64,000 nucleotides of DNA from Skeletonema tropicum (GCA_037178625.1 CM074131.1:496001-560000), one strand, 5' to 3'; numbered from the stretch's first letter, positions 31,496 through 44,214 are shown. Numbers and translations: made by a program. Notes: generated by a model from the letters alone, not told the origin.

Positions 31496-34400
31496 CTACA
31501 GAAATGACACGCTTGGCTCATTCTGCACCGCACTGGAACTGGGAATAACCGACGGCGACGGTACCGCCTGCAATAGTCTGATTACTGCCTCCGCTTTTTT
31601 CGCTGCACCCCACTTATTATACGCATCGTACGATTTCTGAATCATTTCTTTTGTCTTGTCATTGTCGCCGAGTGAGTCGTAGAAATGAGCAGCCCATTCA
31701 CATGCGAGGGCCTCGTGACCCGAATGATTATTTTTTTTTGTGTTGGCAATAGCTGCATCATAAGATTCAATAGCTTGTTTGGTCTCACCCTGAGTATGAT
31801 GCAGTTGAGCTTTCAAGAGATGATATCTCTGATTGCAATCCCAGGGACAAAGCTTTGCCCAGTCTTCATAGGCAGTCATAGCATTCATGCCCCTTTGTAT
31901 CCAATGAGGCTCTCTCGTCTCACGTGCCCAGTGAAAGGAAAGCATACCTGCTATAAATATAGCTTCAAATTCGGTTATTCGCAATTGTTGCCTGTCGTCA
32001 AGTATTTGGAAGAGCTTTGGGTATCGATTCATCAGTTCGTGCGCTTGCGCAAAGTCTCTCAAGTATAAGGATTCACACAAATTTGCTACTATTGCAACAC
32101 GACAAAAGACCGTTTCTTTCTTAGCCATTGCTGTCTGCACAACATCATCATTTGGGGCAGCTGCCAATTGTGGGAGGATGGTTGAAGGATCAAAAGTAAT
32201 GCCACTTAACGACGATAAAAGCTTGTACACAGGAGCTAAAAAGAGCTGCAATATACCCATATGGTTCAATTGATTCTGTTTCGACGTTCGACGGCAATCA
32301 AGATGGAAGATGAGTTTGTGTTAGAAATGAGGTCGCACAACACACGCAAAAGAAAACATGAAAGAAACCACTTACATGCTTCAACGCAAATGCTTTCACT
32401 TCATCTAACATAAGTGGAATCTTCTTCCCACATTGCAGCGATCGTGTTACATAAATCGTCGTATTGAAAATAGTTTGCTCTGAAGTACCCCTGGCGAATG
32501 AAATGCGACAGGCTTTCAAAATAGGAGGCAATGTTGTTGCCATAGGTTGCGTGAAACAGAGTACAGCTCCATATATCCTACTATAGATTCGAGGAACCAG
32601 TTGCACTGAGTCATAGAGTCGCAGCATTGATAGAGCACACTTAGCGAGTGAAGAAGCTTCCTGCGTGTCTCCTAAAAAATTCATGGTGGAACATGCGAAG
32701 ACAGAAAGGGCGAATACAGTGTCTTCGCAATGGCCATGTTGAATAGACATGCGAATCATTTTGCAAGAGAAATACCCGCTCAGGTGCGTCATTTGTTGAT
32801 TGTAGTAAAGAACTAGCATAGCCATCAGTTTCATGGCCATAAGTTTGTTACGGTCAGTCATAGGCGGCAGTTGTAGGAGTATATCTTTTCGAGCTCCGCC
32901 CAACATCTGCTTCAGCGATGAGAAATCTACCATCGCCATAGGAGCATTGATAGTATTGGGATTGACATCTTCGCCAAGAGACTTCAACAGATGATATATC
33001 TGCTCCTTGGCCTTTTCTATGTTTCCAATAGCTAACACATTGATGTACAAGCAGTAAGACTTGAATTTATCTTCAAAGCTCCTCGCCATTGAGAATATTG
33101 TGTTCGTCTGAATAGCGACTTGGTCGTGGCGGCCTCCTGAATAATTCGCGGCGGCGGCTGACTCGTAGAGATTTAGAGCCAGTTCATACTGATCATTCCA
33201 GTAGTCTCCCTGTAGGAATGAGATACCGGCTTCGAAATAATCCAAGGCAGTTCGAAAGTTTGTCGACTTTCTACCAGCGATTAGGTTCAACTGTGCAAAT
33301 ACTCGACTCTGACCAAGATTTTTTGATACAGCTTGGCTTCCGATAATATTGATGATATCAACCGTCGTAAAGAGATAGGCATCAACTTCTTCGTCCTGTT
33401 TGCAATGTGGGAGTAGGCACGCAACAATTCTAAGCATGATAGGGATGCGATCCGCCACATCAATGAGATTGAACGCAGCCTGCTTGATCGTTTCATGCAT
33501 GAAAGTGAATGTTGGACCTGCAATGTCCAAAAGTCCCTCACGCTGCGCAGTATATAACGATGGTATCAAAGTGGACCCGTCACTTGCATCGTGGGTCTTC
33601 ACGACTTCAAGAACACGTCTATCAATATGTGATCCAAGCACTGATAGTATTTTCACGGCAGATAAAACTTCATCCGGTAGTCGATCGAGCTTACATGCCA
33701 GAAGCGCTGCCACACCACTCGAGATCTTCTTCAAATCAATAGAATCAACGTCCCATCCCCAACCCGTTGCTGACTTATGAACAAGCAGCTTCTCAGTAAG
33801 CAATGCATCCAAGAACTCAACAACAAACAAAGGAATTCCAAGCGTTTTCTGATGAACAACTTCGGCTAGCGACCTCGTTTTTCTTCGAGGGAGACAGAGA
33901 GCTTCAGAGGCCATTTCATTCAACGACTCTAGCTCAAAACCGCAAAGGTCAATTTGAGTCGAGTTGACAGAGTCACTCGCTCCAAATTGTTTCAACATTT
34001 TTAGCAACAATGGGTGATCGCTCTCAGTATCAACAGTACGGTGTGCTCCAACAAATAACAAACTACTTTTTGTGCCGCCAGCGGTTGTCGCCACCCTATT
34101 CACCAGTTCATCTAGTAACACAAGTGAGGCATCTCCAGCAAATTGCAACTGAGATGATATAAGTATCACAAGTCAACAGTGAGCGCATACAAATAGCGTA
34201 AGACGAGAATAATGCACAGAAAAAATAAGGGACACTCACATCATCGGTAAAGAACAACACCGGTCTCAATTGAGATAATGCATACAGTAATGTAATGAAC
34301 AAGTGTTCATGATTTGGCCCCCGCATATTAGTCATATCCAGAGCCTTTTCTTCTCCAGTCAAGTTCCTATTTGGATATACACCCTTTAAAATACGACGTA

Positions 34401-36570
34401 AACTTGGCATACTTCGAGACAGAGTTGTCAACCCACTCCACCCAATCAATTTGTCCAACTTTTGACAAATGTTGCGAGAGCAACATATATTGGAACAACA
34501 GCGTTGTTGAGCCCCGCCACCGCTAGGACCAGGAGCATCTACCTTTACTGTAGCAGACACCACTACTACCTCGTTGGAACACGAAGAGGTACAAGATGCA
34601 AAGAATTCATCAAATCCCAATGCAATAACTGATAATGGCTCCGGATCTGCCTTCTTTTCAAATTTGCATCTCAAGAATATCCACCCCCGAGCTTGCAACG
34701 GTTTCCGTATGTCTTGAACCAATAATGATTTACCCGTGCCAGCAAGACCACTGATAATCACCACTTCTTTCGGCCTCTGTTGTTGCTGTTGCTGTTGTTG
34801 GACAGTCGTATGACAATTGCTTTCAACACGACGTACCGCATCCATTAATAGTTGCACCTCCTTCTCCCGTCCAAACACATGATTACTCCCAAACACAATC
34901 TCCCACCGTGAATTCACCGTCCCGTACAAAAACGCATCGGGAAAATCAATCATTTGTTTCAAATCGGAATGTACATCGGATAGAGATGTAAAGATGGAGG
35001 AATCCTGATGATGATGATGATGATGATGATGATGCGGATTATTACTCGTCCCCCCATCATGAGGTGGAGGATGTGGATGTGGATCCTCCGCCTCCAACAC
35101 TCGAGACGAATACAACAAATCCGAAACAAATCGACACAAATGAATCGGCAAATTGAACTTTTTCATACTCGTCATGATGTAATCATCCTCCCGATCGGAA
35201 TTATCCTCCCCCGGCATGGCAAAGTTGAGTAGTATGTCCATTATGGCATCTTCTTCTCGACTTTTTTTTTTACGTGATTTGGAATCTCTTTCACCGTTGG
35301 TAGTTTGTTTACGGCCATTACTGCTGTTGTTGTTGTTACTGGAGGACTTGACCTTTCTCTTTCGACTCGACGTATTAGATGTTGATGATGTCGTCGTCTT
35401 GGTGGTGGTGGTGGTAGTTGTTGATACAGGAGTATAATTCTCCTCCTCCACGTCGTCATTGTTGACAATGGGGACAGTCTCCCCCTCGGTGAACAATACG
35501 TAAAATAAATTGCCGAGTGCTCCCAACATGCTGCCCAATGTTGCATTCTCACTGTTATTGTTGTTGTTGCTGTTGTTGCGGAACGTAGTACTATTACTAC
35601 TACTACTACTTTGACACACATTTGGAAAGGTAACATCCACCACCTCCCCCGATACTTCATTTTCAATAATGGATATTCCATCTTGAGTTATAATGTCACG
35701 TGGTGCCGGAATAACGAAACGATTAGTAGTCGTTGTGGTGATGGCACTGCTACTACCCCCCCTTTGTTCTACCTGTAGCAATACTAATAATTTATCCACT
35801 AGTAAATAGGCAAGTTGGACACATTTGACAATGTGCTCTTTTTGAAATTTCCCCATTGTTGTTGTGGTTGTGGTTGTTACTACTTGTTGTTTGCCTTCGG
35901 TAGAATTCTTCAGTGTGGTGGCAGAATTGTCGGTGGCGGCCTCCTTGATCTCTCGATCGATTTTTTTGGTGAGGATCCAATTTTTGAGAAGGGATGTCTT
36001 TGTGTTGTTGGACGATTGACGAGATGATGGTAGTGGACCATTGGTAGTTTTTGTAGTATTTGGATGATATGGATGGTGCAAATTATTATTAGGTTGGTGT
36101 TGTTGTTGTTGGTGGTGCTGCGACTGCTGTGCAAGTAGTGGAGCGTTGATTTTTTGAAATTGATTGAGTGAGTTATTTGAATTTGACGAGGCTGCTGCCA
36201 ATGCCTTCCATTCGGATGGATTATTCTTCTTATTATTATTCATGGAGGCTGCATGAGATGTTGTTGGAGCAGCAGCAGCAGCAGCTGTGGACGCTACAGA
36301 ATGGTTATTAATATTGGTGTTGCTACATTGCGAAGGTGGTGGTGGTGGTGGAGGAGCCGCAGCTGCCGCCGTTGCTGTCGATCCACTGCCGCCACTGTTA
36401 CTAACCTTACGACAGAGAGGTAACGGCTCGTCCTCTTCCTCCTCCAAGCTATCATTATTACCCATCTCGATCTCGTCTAAGGAGAGCACATCGCCGCATT
36501 GCATCTCGAGCTGTGCGGCGAGGGAGCCCCAGAGGTTGGCTTTGGCTTCTTGATTGTTGGTCGCCTTCAT
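31496..36570 (-). CDS. Large kinase-like / AAA_16 P-loop ATPase / TPR-like signalling protein (paralogue B)
   Basis: Three exons, 36570-34240, 34148-32376 and 32275-31496, give 1627 residues; introns of 91 and 100 bases lie in phase 0. The N-terminal ~450 residues are rich in N, S, T, Q and A runs. LGALGNLFYVLFTEGE occupies the place of the kinase-like YSLGIVLYELLSG segment of paralogue A, and catalytic kinase motifs are absent. VFGREKEVQLLMDAV precedes the P-loop SGLAGTGKS (~604-612). The Walker B/sensor block LFFTDDLQFAGDAS is restored only when intron 1 is removed, which supports the model. The C-terminal ~800 residues are TPR-like and align by eye with paralogue A to the end (AIESYDAAIANTKK, HEALACEWAAHFYDSLGD). 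Substrate and partners are unknown. The divergence from A and different intron positions suggest an old duplication. Confidence 0.85.
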
Positions 36571-36808
36571 TACTTAAGTATTGTTTTGTCTGTGCTCTTG
36601 TGGTGCAAGCAGCAAGCAGGTACTTGTACTTATTTTGCTTGCTGAAGTGCTGGCTGACAAAATTCGCCTTGTTTGCGTTCGTTGTCTGGTTGCTATGCTG
36701 CCATCTGCATGTCCATGTCCGGGCTACTCCTTCTTCACAAGTGAAAACGCTTTGGGAGTTTGGCGTGAGATCACGGGAACCGTGAGATCATCATCGAGAG
36801 CAGGTCAA

Positions 36809-37177
36809 TAAGGGTGGTCAATGTTTTTTATCTGAATCTGAATCTGAAACGTTCACCTTCCTGATTTACTTATGCCTCTTTCCAATCCGCGATCATCCGG
36901 CATCAAAATTGTTGAAGATGTGACATTTGCAACACATCATGGAGGAACGTCAACGTTTCAGATTCAGAATAAGTGGCGTTTTTGGCTCTGATTCTGAAAC
37001 GTTTAATTTCGGAGAAACTCAAATAACCCTAACCAAAGCGGCACCAAAACAACGATTAAAAAATAAGTGGCACTCAACCACACTCAAAGCCAAATCCAGC
37101 CCCCCGTACGTAGACATACTAATTCCTAAGGCCAACGTTTCAGATTCAGATTCAGAAAAAAACATTGACCACCCTTA
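36809..37177. mobile_element. MITE with ~40-bp terminal inverted repeats and TA target duplication
   Basis: The body 36811-37175 (365 bp) starts agggtggtcaatgttttt and ends with its near-perfect reverse complement; complementarity extends about 40 bases to the 'tctgaatctgaatctgaaac' motif. TA flanks both ends. The 'gattcagaa/ttctgaatc ... aacgtt' motif also recurs internally at about 36951-37003 in both orientations. A TA target suggests a Tc1/mariner- or pogo-type family, but TA is too short to be certain. No transposase is encoded. It lies upstream of paralogue B. Confidence 0.75.
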
Positions 37178-37647
37178 ATATATTTATTACGTCTTCTCAT
37201 GCGCTATCTAGAGAGAGAGAGGCTGTTTGAGTTGGCGAATGTTCGATGGCAAGTAAAAAGGAATATATAGGAATGGCCTTAGCACAATTGCCTACGATGT
37301 GAAAAGAATGGTTCTCCGCTTCTCTTGACTCGATGTGGAATGTCTCTGACTGTTCTGAGTACCGTGTGTGCGATTGATGAGCAAATACCTTTACCATTCT
37401 TGCCGGTTAACCCTCTCGTTCTTTACTGGTTAACCTTCAGGGTCAGTAAAATGAGAGAGGTTGGACGGAGCTTTACCCTTGGGACGGAGGCTACAGAGCA
37501 TGAGTTGAACTGAACACGTCTTTTGTTGAAGCGTTACTCATCGAATGCCGGCAATAACGTACCTAGGCTTTTTTATTTAGGCCTTGAAAGAATTGAGTGA
37601 AAACAGTAAAATACAAAAAGAAGTGACGGGCCACGAAACAAGCCATA

Positions 37648-37985
37648 TCCCTACGGTTTTTTGTGCGTAGTTCTACCGCGGTAGGAAATGGCGGGAAGTG
37701 CTAAACCTGGTTAAGAAAGAGTAAATAAGTACATAATACTAGCTAATGTAGGTACGCGTAGACCAGATACCACCAGCAGATCTTGACCATGTTTACCATG
37801 GTGTCCACTGCAATAGCAGCCTACGCACAACGCAGAATGCTTCTATATGCAGAACCAATGATTGTCGACGTCAGAAGATATCATGGGCTTGCTATTACTA
37901 TGATTTCAACAGATATTTTGCCCTTGATGGCGTGATATTCCCGCTATTTTAGAGTTGAAACGTGCTGGAAGGAAGGTAAATCAAC
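37648..37985 (+). repeat. Dispersed ~340-bp direct repeat, copy 1 (copy 2 at 60248-60585)
   Basis: Both copies start 'tatccctacggttttttgtg' and run in parallel through 'accaccagcagatcttgacc', 'gtccactgcaata', 'aatgcttctatat' and 'tatcatgggcttgctattac' to a 'gctggaa' end. Identity by eye is roughly 80-85 percent. No ORF is conserved. Terminal structure was not found, so the class is unknown. Confidence 0.75.
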
Positions 37986-38139
37986 GTGCTGCTTTGACCA
38001 TCACAAGCGAATTAGATCCGGACAGACGTGAAATTTGGTTTTTCAAGCACATTTTTTGACCATGGCCGCCCGCCGCAGAGCCTACTAGCTTTGGCCAAAA
38101 TCTCAAATCTGCCACAAGTGCTTTTATGGTGAAACAAGT

Positions 38140-38890
38140 GATAGAGTCGTATTCTTCTATATCTCAGGAGATGGACAATGCACGTTTGGGTTCCATACCT
38201 CAGACATACTCGACAAAATTGTCATCTACATTTGCTAGTAAAATCGTCTAACTACTGAACAAATTTGTTAGAGAGAATTACTAGCAAAATCTAAATGGGC
38301 ATATCTCTGCGAGAAAAGCAAATATTTATGTGGTTCCTTCATAGGTCTCACTAGTATGATCATCACAAAAAAAAGCCTGTGCCATTGGTTTGGTACGAAT
38401 ATCGCTGTTTGTGATTTTGGCCTCCGTAGTAGAAGCCACTTTCATCATAAGCCTGACCCGCCAAAACACGTGGGCGAACAAAACCATTTTTTCACACACC
38501 TCCACCATGGTAAATTGGCCGTAGGGAGGTCGATAGGCTGACAAATGTACTCTACTTTATGCCCAAAACGATGATAGAACCGTTTTAGTCTATATCTCAG
38601 GAGATGAATCCTAGTCAGGATAGTTTGGGTTGCATCAGCCCCCCAAGAAACAGTGGTTCCATTCTAAGCTAGAGTTTGTTAGCCAAATTTGTCTAGCAAA
38701 TACTATGGGTAAACAAAAATGCATATCTCAGCGAGAAAATGAGATATTAGTACGATTCCTTTGTATACAATATTCGCATTAATACACTCTAAAGGACTGT
38801 ATCATTGGTTATGTCTATATCTTGTCTCTATCTGAAATAAAATTCGGGGCTAGTTAGTAGGCCGCCATGGTGGAAGTGTCAAAAAAATGG
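38140..38890 (+). repeat. Degenerate two-unit repeat of about 430 bp
   Basis: Unit landmarks occur twice in order: 'atatctcaggagatg' (about 38160 and 38590), 'tttgctag/gctagagtttgttag', 'gcatatctc.gcgagaaaa' (38298 and 38720), and 'ccattggtt' (38383 and 38808). Divergence is high and no coding frame is shared. Confidence 0.5.
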
Positions 38891-39832
38891 TTGCGTGCGT
38901 CCAGGGCGCGCGTAAGACAGGCTTTGGTTTTGTGAGTGAAACACCAAAACTTCTACTTGGGGGCCTACGTAGGAATTATAACAGGAAAAAAATCATCTAA
39001 ATCGCTTATTGTTCATCTGTTAGAAGTTGTCGCTTTTCCTTTCTCTCCAAGCTATCACCATCAGCCATTGACATTGACTATGACATCTTAATCTTACCGT
39101 ATAGCACAGAAATAACCAAAAGCCACAAGCACAAGATCAAGATGACAAAAAAGATCTCACACCAGCACCAACTTGATAAAAAAGCTTAGCTTCAGCCCAT
39201 TTTGTAGGTTGTAGTCAACGTTGTGTCTCTTGCTCTTGTATCTTGCAGAACCCATTTTTTATTCCTTCCATTTTTCCATGAACTGCCTCCGCCACACTGG
39301 TCTCTTGAAGGTCTCTTGAACAGGTATTGGTATCGGTATCAGGACCTGATCTTGGCGATCGGTCCAAAAAAGTTTTTCCACTTCAAGACCTTAGAACATT
39401 GCAGCTGACCTTTCATTGACGCGTCTTTTCTTGGTCGTAGTCGTTAGCCTCTTTTGTGAAAAGTGGCAGACGGCGAGAAATAGGGATAGTCGTTCCTGCG
39501 AGGCTCACTGTGAAAATTCAATCCTTAGACAAAGACTAAGTTGTATTCATATTCATATGGGATGCAGCAAAGGCAAAGACAAAAAATGATAATCCTACAA
39601 GAACAAGAACCTCTAATTCCTAATTCTAATGCTACGTTTACTACGACCTTCACTACTCTTCTTTTCAGCAAAAAAATTGGTCGTAGATTTGTGGCATTGT
39701 CTTTTCTTCCTACTCTTGAATCTTCTTCTTCTTCCTCTTCTTCTGCTTGTCCAAGCTTCGGTCGAGCTTGAGCTTGTAAAGTTGGACTGTGGTTAAAGAA
39801 AACCGTGTGATTAGTCCACGCAAGGAATACAT

Positions 39833-39947
39833 CACGCACCCTACATAGGGTCTTCTGTCACACATGGGAGTCCTCTTCAGAGGGACTCTGACGTGCTGAG
39901 TTCTCCCAAGTGACTCAGACAGGTGTCTGAAGATCCTATGTAGGGTG
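39833..39947 (+). repeat. Small MITE (115 bp) with inverted ends and 9-bp target duplication
   Basis: The ends 'caccctacatagggtcttct' and the reverse complement of 'agatcctatgtagggtg' form terminal inverted repeats. The 9-bp word ggaatacat is present on both sides (39824-39832 and 39948-39956), a likely target-site duplication. That length fits Mutator-like elements. Related copies or fragments lie at 2937-3010, 10082-10125, 16640-16755 and 44370-44402. Confidence 0.7.
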
Positions 39948-40346
39948 GGAATACATAACAATACACGTCACACAAATGTCGGGTTTGTGCAATACGTAGG
40001 ATGGACTTCGTTATTACGAGAAAGCTAATAAATATCAAACTGATTCCAACTTTGAAGCGGCACTCACAATTCAAGACTCGCTTCTCCTGAAAATGATAGC
40101 ACATAAGTAGGTACATAGGAGTACATAATCGATTCACGAACTCTCGGACGTGGTGACAGGAGACGGACAGGAGGGTCATTACTTTTGCTCTTCCTATTGC
40201 TTCCTGATTCAGTTTCTTTCGTTTGCTAGCTACGATATCGTAAATCGTAACAAGAGGAGAATCAAGGAGGAGAATAATAAGTACTTATGCATTGATAACG
40301 AACGTTGTCGGTCGAGCAAACTAGATACTTATTGCTATTGCCGAAG

Positions 40347-43300
40347 ATGCGTTACTCCTTCATACTGCTCCCTCTTCTACTTGGGCGGGTAGTCGAATCC
40401 ATTAACTATTCTTCTCTCGCATGCAACGATGGCGTAGCCGAGATTACTGCACCCATTGATTCTTGCACACCATTCAGTAATCTTGTGAATGAAACACTCT
40501 CTGCTGATCCAGATGGACGTGTAGTTGTACGTTGCGGATCTTGTTCTATTGTTGATTATACAGACGGTGAAACCATAACTCTTCCCAATGGATTGAACAT
40601 CGTCGGTCGGCTGCACTTCCCGTCTACATCTAATGTAAAAATATCAACTACTATGGTGTATGTTCAGGGATTACTTGACCTTCCCGAGCCCCTTGAAGGT
40701 GGAAATAAAGTAACCATGAATTTGTTTGGGACGGAAGAATACTGGTTTACACCATACGGTGGCAGCACAGATGCACAGGCTGTGGGAAAGAAGCCATTCG
40801 TAGTGGCTGGTGGTAAGATTCATATTCAAGCAGTACCCAAGGAATGTGAATCATGGACGCATCTTATTGAAAAGGTGACGGATTTTAGCCTCAAGGTATC
40901 AAATGACTTTGCACACTGTTTGAAATGGAATGATCAGCTATTGGTTACATCGAGTAAGTAGCGATCATGCATCTTATATATTGCATACACATCATCTCAT
41001 GCTCTTCTCATTTCAATCTACATAAAATGAACAGGCACAAAAGAATGGAATGCTGAATCTATCCGCCGTGTGACATCGATTAGTCCCAGCGAGGACGGCA
41101 CTGATAGTAGCATCATCACCATTGATGATGCCATCATCCGTTCTTTGCCTGGATTACTCAGCCCAGAACCTGAGTTTGCAGTTGAAGTAGCCAGTCTGTC
41201 TCGAAATGTTCACTTTACGGCCGAGAGCGATGACCCAGAGGGAAATCACATTGGAGGGCATTTCATGGTAGGTTGGACATCTTCTGTTGAGCAAGTAATC
41301 ACGGGAGTGAAGATATCAAACTTTGGTCAAGGAGGCAACCTCGGACGTTACCCTATGCATTTCCATTTTTCTGGTATCTCTCCCTCTACCATCTCAAAGA
41401 ATGTCATAGTGAATTCAAACCAGCGTTGTATTCTAATTCACGTTACAAATGGAGTCACCGTGGACAATAACGTATGCTACAATCACAAGGGCCATGGTAT
41501 TGCCACAGAAACGGGGAAAGAAAAGAATAATGTCTTCAAGTACAATCTCATTGCTCGTACTCAACTTCTTCCTTCAAGTCAGGACAATGGCCAGTCAGAT
41601 ACTGCTGGAAGTCATAACAAGCATCAGGCCGCATCATATTGGATCCGCAGCTTCAAGAATGAGTTCATTGGGAATGTTGCCGCAGGCTCAGTTAGTCAGT
41701 GTTGGTGGACTGAAATGACAAAAACTGGTGATAGGGAAAAGAGTACTTTCTATGGAGCGCAGCTGTACACATCGCCTGTTAGTTCATTTCGTGATAATGT
41801 GGCTCATAGTTGCAAGGAGGCTGGAATGGTGACATACTTTAGAGGATGGAAGCCTGACGGCTCTCATGACAATCCTGGCGGCGTATGGGAGTAAGTGAAT
41901 GAACGGGTACGTTTGCATTCTTTTCAACAGACAACTCACTCTTCTTTCAACAATGGCTTGCAGGAATTTCAAGGTGTATAAGAACCCTTACAATGGTTTC
42001 AAGTTTCATCAGACTGGGCCAATCAAGATACTGAATTCTCTCATTGCCGACAACAATGTAGGCGTGATGTACGGTAACGGAGTGAGAGAAGTGCATCTTG
42101 AGAACACGATCGTAGATGGAGCTAGTAGAGATTGGCGTGAAAGACTTGGAAAAGGTTGCTCGAATCATATTGGTATCAAGCACAGCTCCAATCGTTGGGC
42201 AGAGGCTCCCGAGCGCAGTATGGCATTCACCAATGTCACTTTCCAGAACTTTTGTGGTAACGTAAGTTGTCGTGGCGATGTACATGGAGGCCACACTTCT
42301 ACTTTTGCTTATCATCTCTTCCTTCTCCTCGTGACATTCATACATAGGGGAAAACATTCCAATTCTACTACGACAGCCGCTCGAGCAATCGTGGAATGGG
42401 TGATGCAATCGAAATGAAAGGAACAAAGCTTTTAAATGTCTTGGAGAAGAATAAGCCATCGTTCAAGTGCCAATATGAGCTCCGCAATAACTTTTTGGAA
42501 GACATTGATGGGGTGCTAGGTCCATCTGATAAAGGCCCTGGTTTCATTGTACGTGACCGCAATGATCACAAAGTATTTCTTCCTCCCAGCTCTTGTACTC
42601 CACTTTGGTATTCAGGAAGTAATGATTGGGGACAATGTTCTGCCTTTTGCGAGGGTGTGTGTCTACGCTTCGTGCGAATCAAGCCATTCTTTGGAGAGTG
42701 GACAGTTCTCAAAAATATGAAGCTTCTTCTTTCCAATGGAGAAACTGAGCACGAGTTTAGCTCAGAGACATACAAGGATTTCGAGCTTCTGTTGCCAAGC
42801 GGGAAGTATCATGGCCAAATCTTTAAAGAAGATGGCAGCGAGCTTTTTGCTAAAGACATTTCGGTCATAGCGATTGGAGATAAGCCACTGTGCGAAGACT
42901 ACGTGAAGACTACAGACTTTACCTTCTCAACAGCCCCACCCACCCCGTTTCCAAGTAGTCCGCCTACTTTTACAGCTTCGCCTACTTTGAGCCCCGACCC
43001 TGTCGTTAGAATTCAGAGTATGATCAATAAAAGGTTCTTGTGGGTTGCCGAATCTGGAGGCTTCAAAGCCAGTCTTGATTCGAGCCCTTGGACTAACTCG
43101 AGGATTACACTCAAGAAGCATGCGTGTGTGGAGGAACCTGGGTTTTATCATTATGACGAGGGGATCTCATCACCTTGTTTCCTTGTTGTATGGGAGTATG
43201 CAAACGGCCGCCGCATGTTTTCGCAAAATGGCAAGGAATGGAATAATGGCGTTGGAACGACGACTGGTACAATAAATAATGGTGAGTGAGGATCTGATTT

Positions 43301-44214
43301 ACATTCAAATCTTCTTATCTCTTTTAGACATGTATCAAATTCATCTAATGCTGACTTTTGCTTTTGTATCTTCTACCAACGCAGACCAAATTTGGTTCCT
43401 CGAGAAGGTTCCTTGTAACTCTGATTTTGAAGAAGGCACATGTGGTCTGATCCGCAACGCATTCAATGGCCGCAGCATGTACGATAATGAGAACCTCGTT
43501 TTGGGGGCATCACCGGCAGGCGAACCGTCTTATGTTTGGACTTCTCCTCACTACATTTGGCATTTCATGGATCTAGTGGCAAGCACAGGGTTGGATTTAG
43601 CAGACATTGCTGCTGAACCATCGTTCACTCCCCCTCCCACACCTGCGTCGATAACCCCTCCTCCGTCTACATCGACTCCACTCGCATACTCGCCTGATCC
43701 AGTCGTGCGGATTCAGAGTGCCAACACCGGGAGATATCTGTGGACACGATCGGACGGTGGCTTCAAAGCTAACCCTGATCAGCTGCCATCAACCAACACT
43801 GCCATTACTCTTGTGAGTTATGCATGTCCTCAAACTGCTGGCAGCTATCACTTTGACTCTGGACTAACAAGTCCATGCTATCTTGTGAAATTCGAAGAGG
43901 CTGGCGGACGACGCATGTTTGCTAAGAGTGGCCAAGAATGGAAAGATGGCGTTGGTACTTCGGGCGGGACGACTAATCAGAATCAAGTGTGGTTCTTGCA
44001 ATCAACTGTTTGCATTGATGGGGTCTGGGATAAGTGCACATTGATTCGTAACGCTCAGAACGGAAGGACGTTGTATGACGCTAATGATTTGGTGCTAGGA
44101 GCATCGCCTGGTAGCACTGCTGACATGACATGGCCATCTCAAAAGTGGCATTTGATTGACGCACAGACTGGCTCGGTGATTGTTCCCACCGGCCTTCAGT
44201 CGACATCTTCATGA
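40347..44214 (+). CDS. Secreted G8-domain, CEMIP-like beta-helix protein with two beta-trefoil-like repeats
   Basis: Five exons, 40347-40953, 41035-41890, 41964-42261, 42348-43281 and 43385-44214, give 1174 residues; all introns (73-103 bases) have GTAAGT- or GTGAGT-type donors and keep frame. The ATG at 40347 starts a signal peptide (MRYSFILLPLLLGRVVES). A G8 domain covers ~50-170 (TITLPNGLNIVGRLHFPSTS, then TTMVYVQGLLDLPEP). A right-handed beta-helix of the CEMIP/TMEM2 and PKHD1L1 type follows, with GNLGRYPMHFHFSG near residue 303 and NNVCYNHKGHGIATETG. After a Pro/Ser/Thr linker the C-terminus holds two similar ~200-residue units (VRIQSMINKRFLWV and VRIQSANTGRYLWT), each with a GGRRMF or NGRRMF and a LIRNA.NGR motif, resembling ricin-B- or fascin-like trefoils. 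Animal CEMIP acts on hyaluronan; the substrate here is unknown but extracellular carbohydrate binding is likely. Confidence 0.87.

Larger units (their letters stand above)
37178..40346. other. Long repeat-rich intergenic region
   Basis: No convincing gene. It contains one copy of a dispersed ~340-bp repeat (37648-37985), a degenerate two-unit repeat (38140-38890), a MITE (39833-39947), and a 'tacgtagga' word near 38964. 40200-40346 is the immediate upstream region of the G8 gene. Short frames at 38326-38544 and 39525-39961 lie on repeats. Confidence 0.55.

Noticed and set aside
34990..35034. A run of ATG/CAT triplets as a regulatory microsatellite
   Set aside because: It encodes a poly-His run within the paralogue B protein, so it is coding low complexity.
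41947..42459. A 170-residue minus-strand frame
   Set aside because: Antisense to exons 3 and 4 of the G8 gene; crosses both splice sites.
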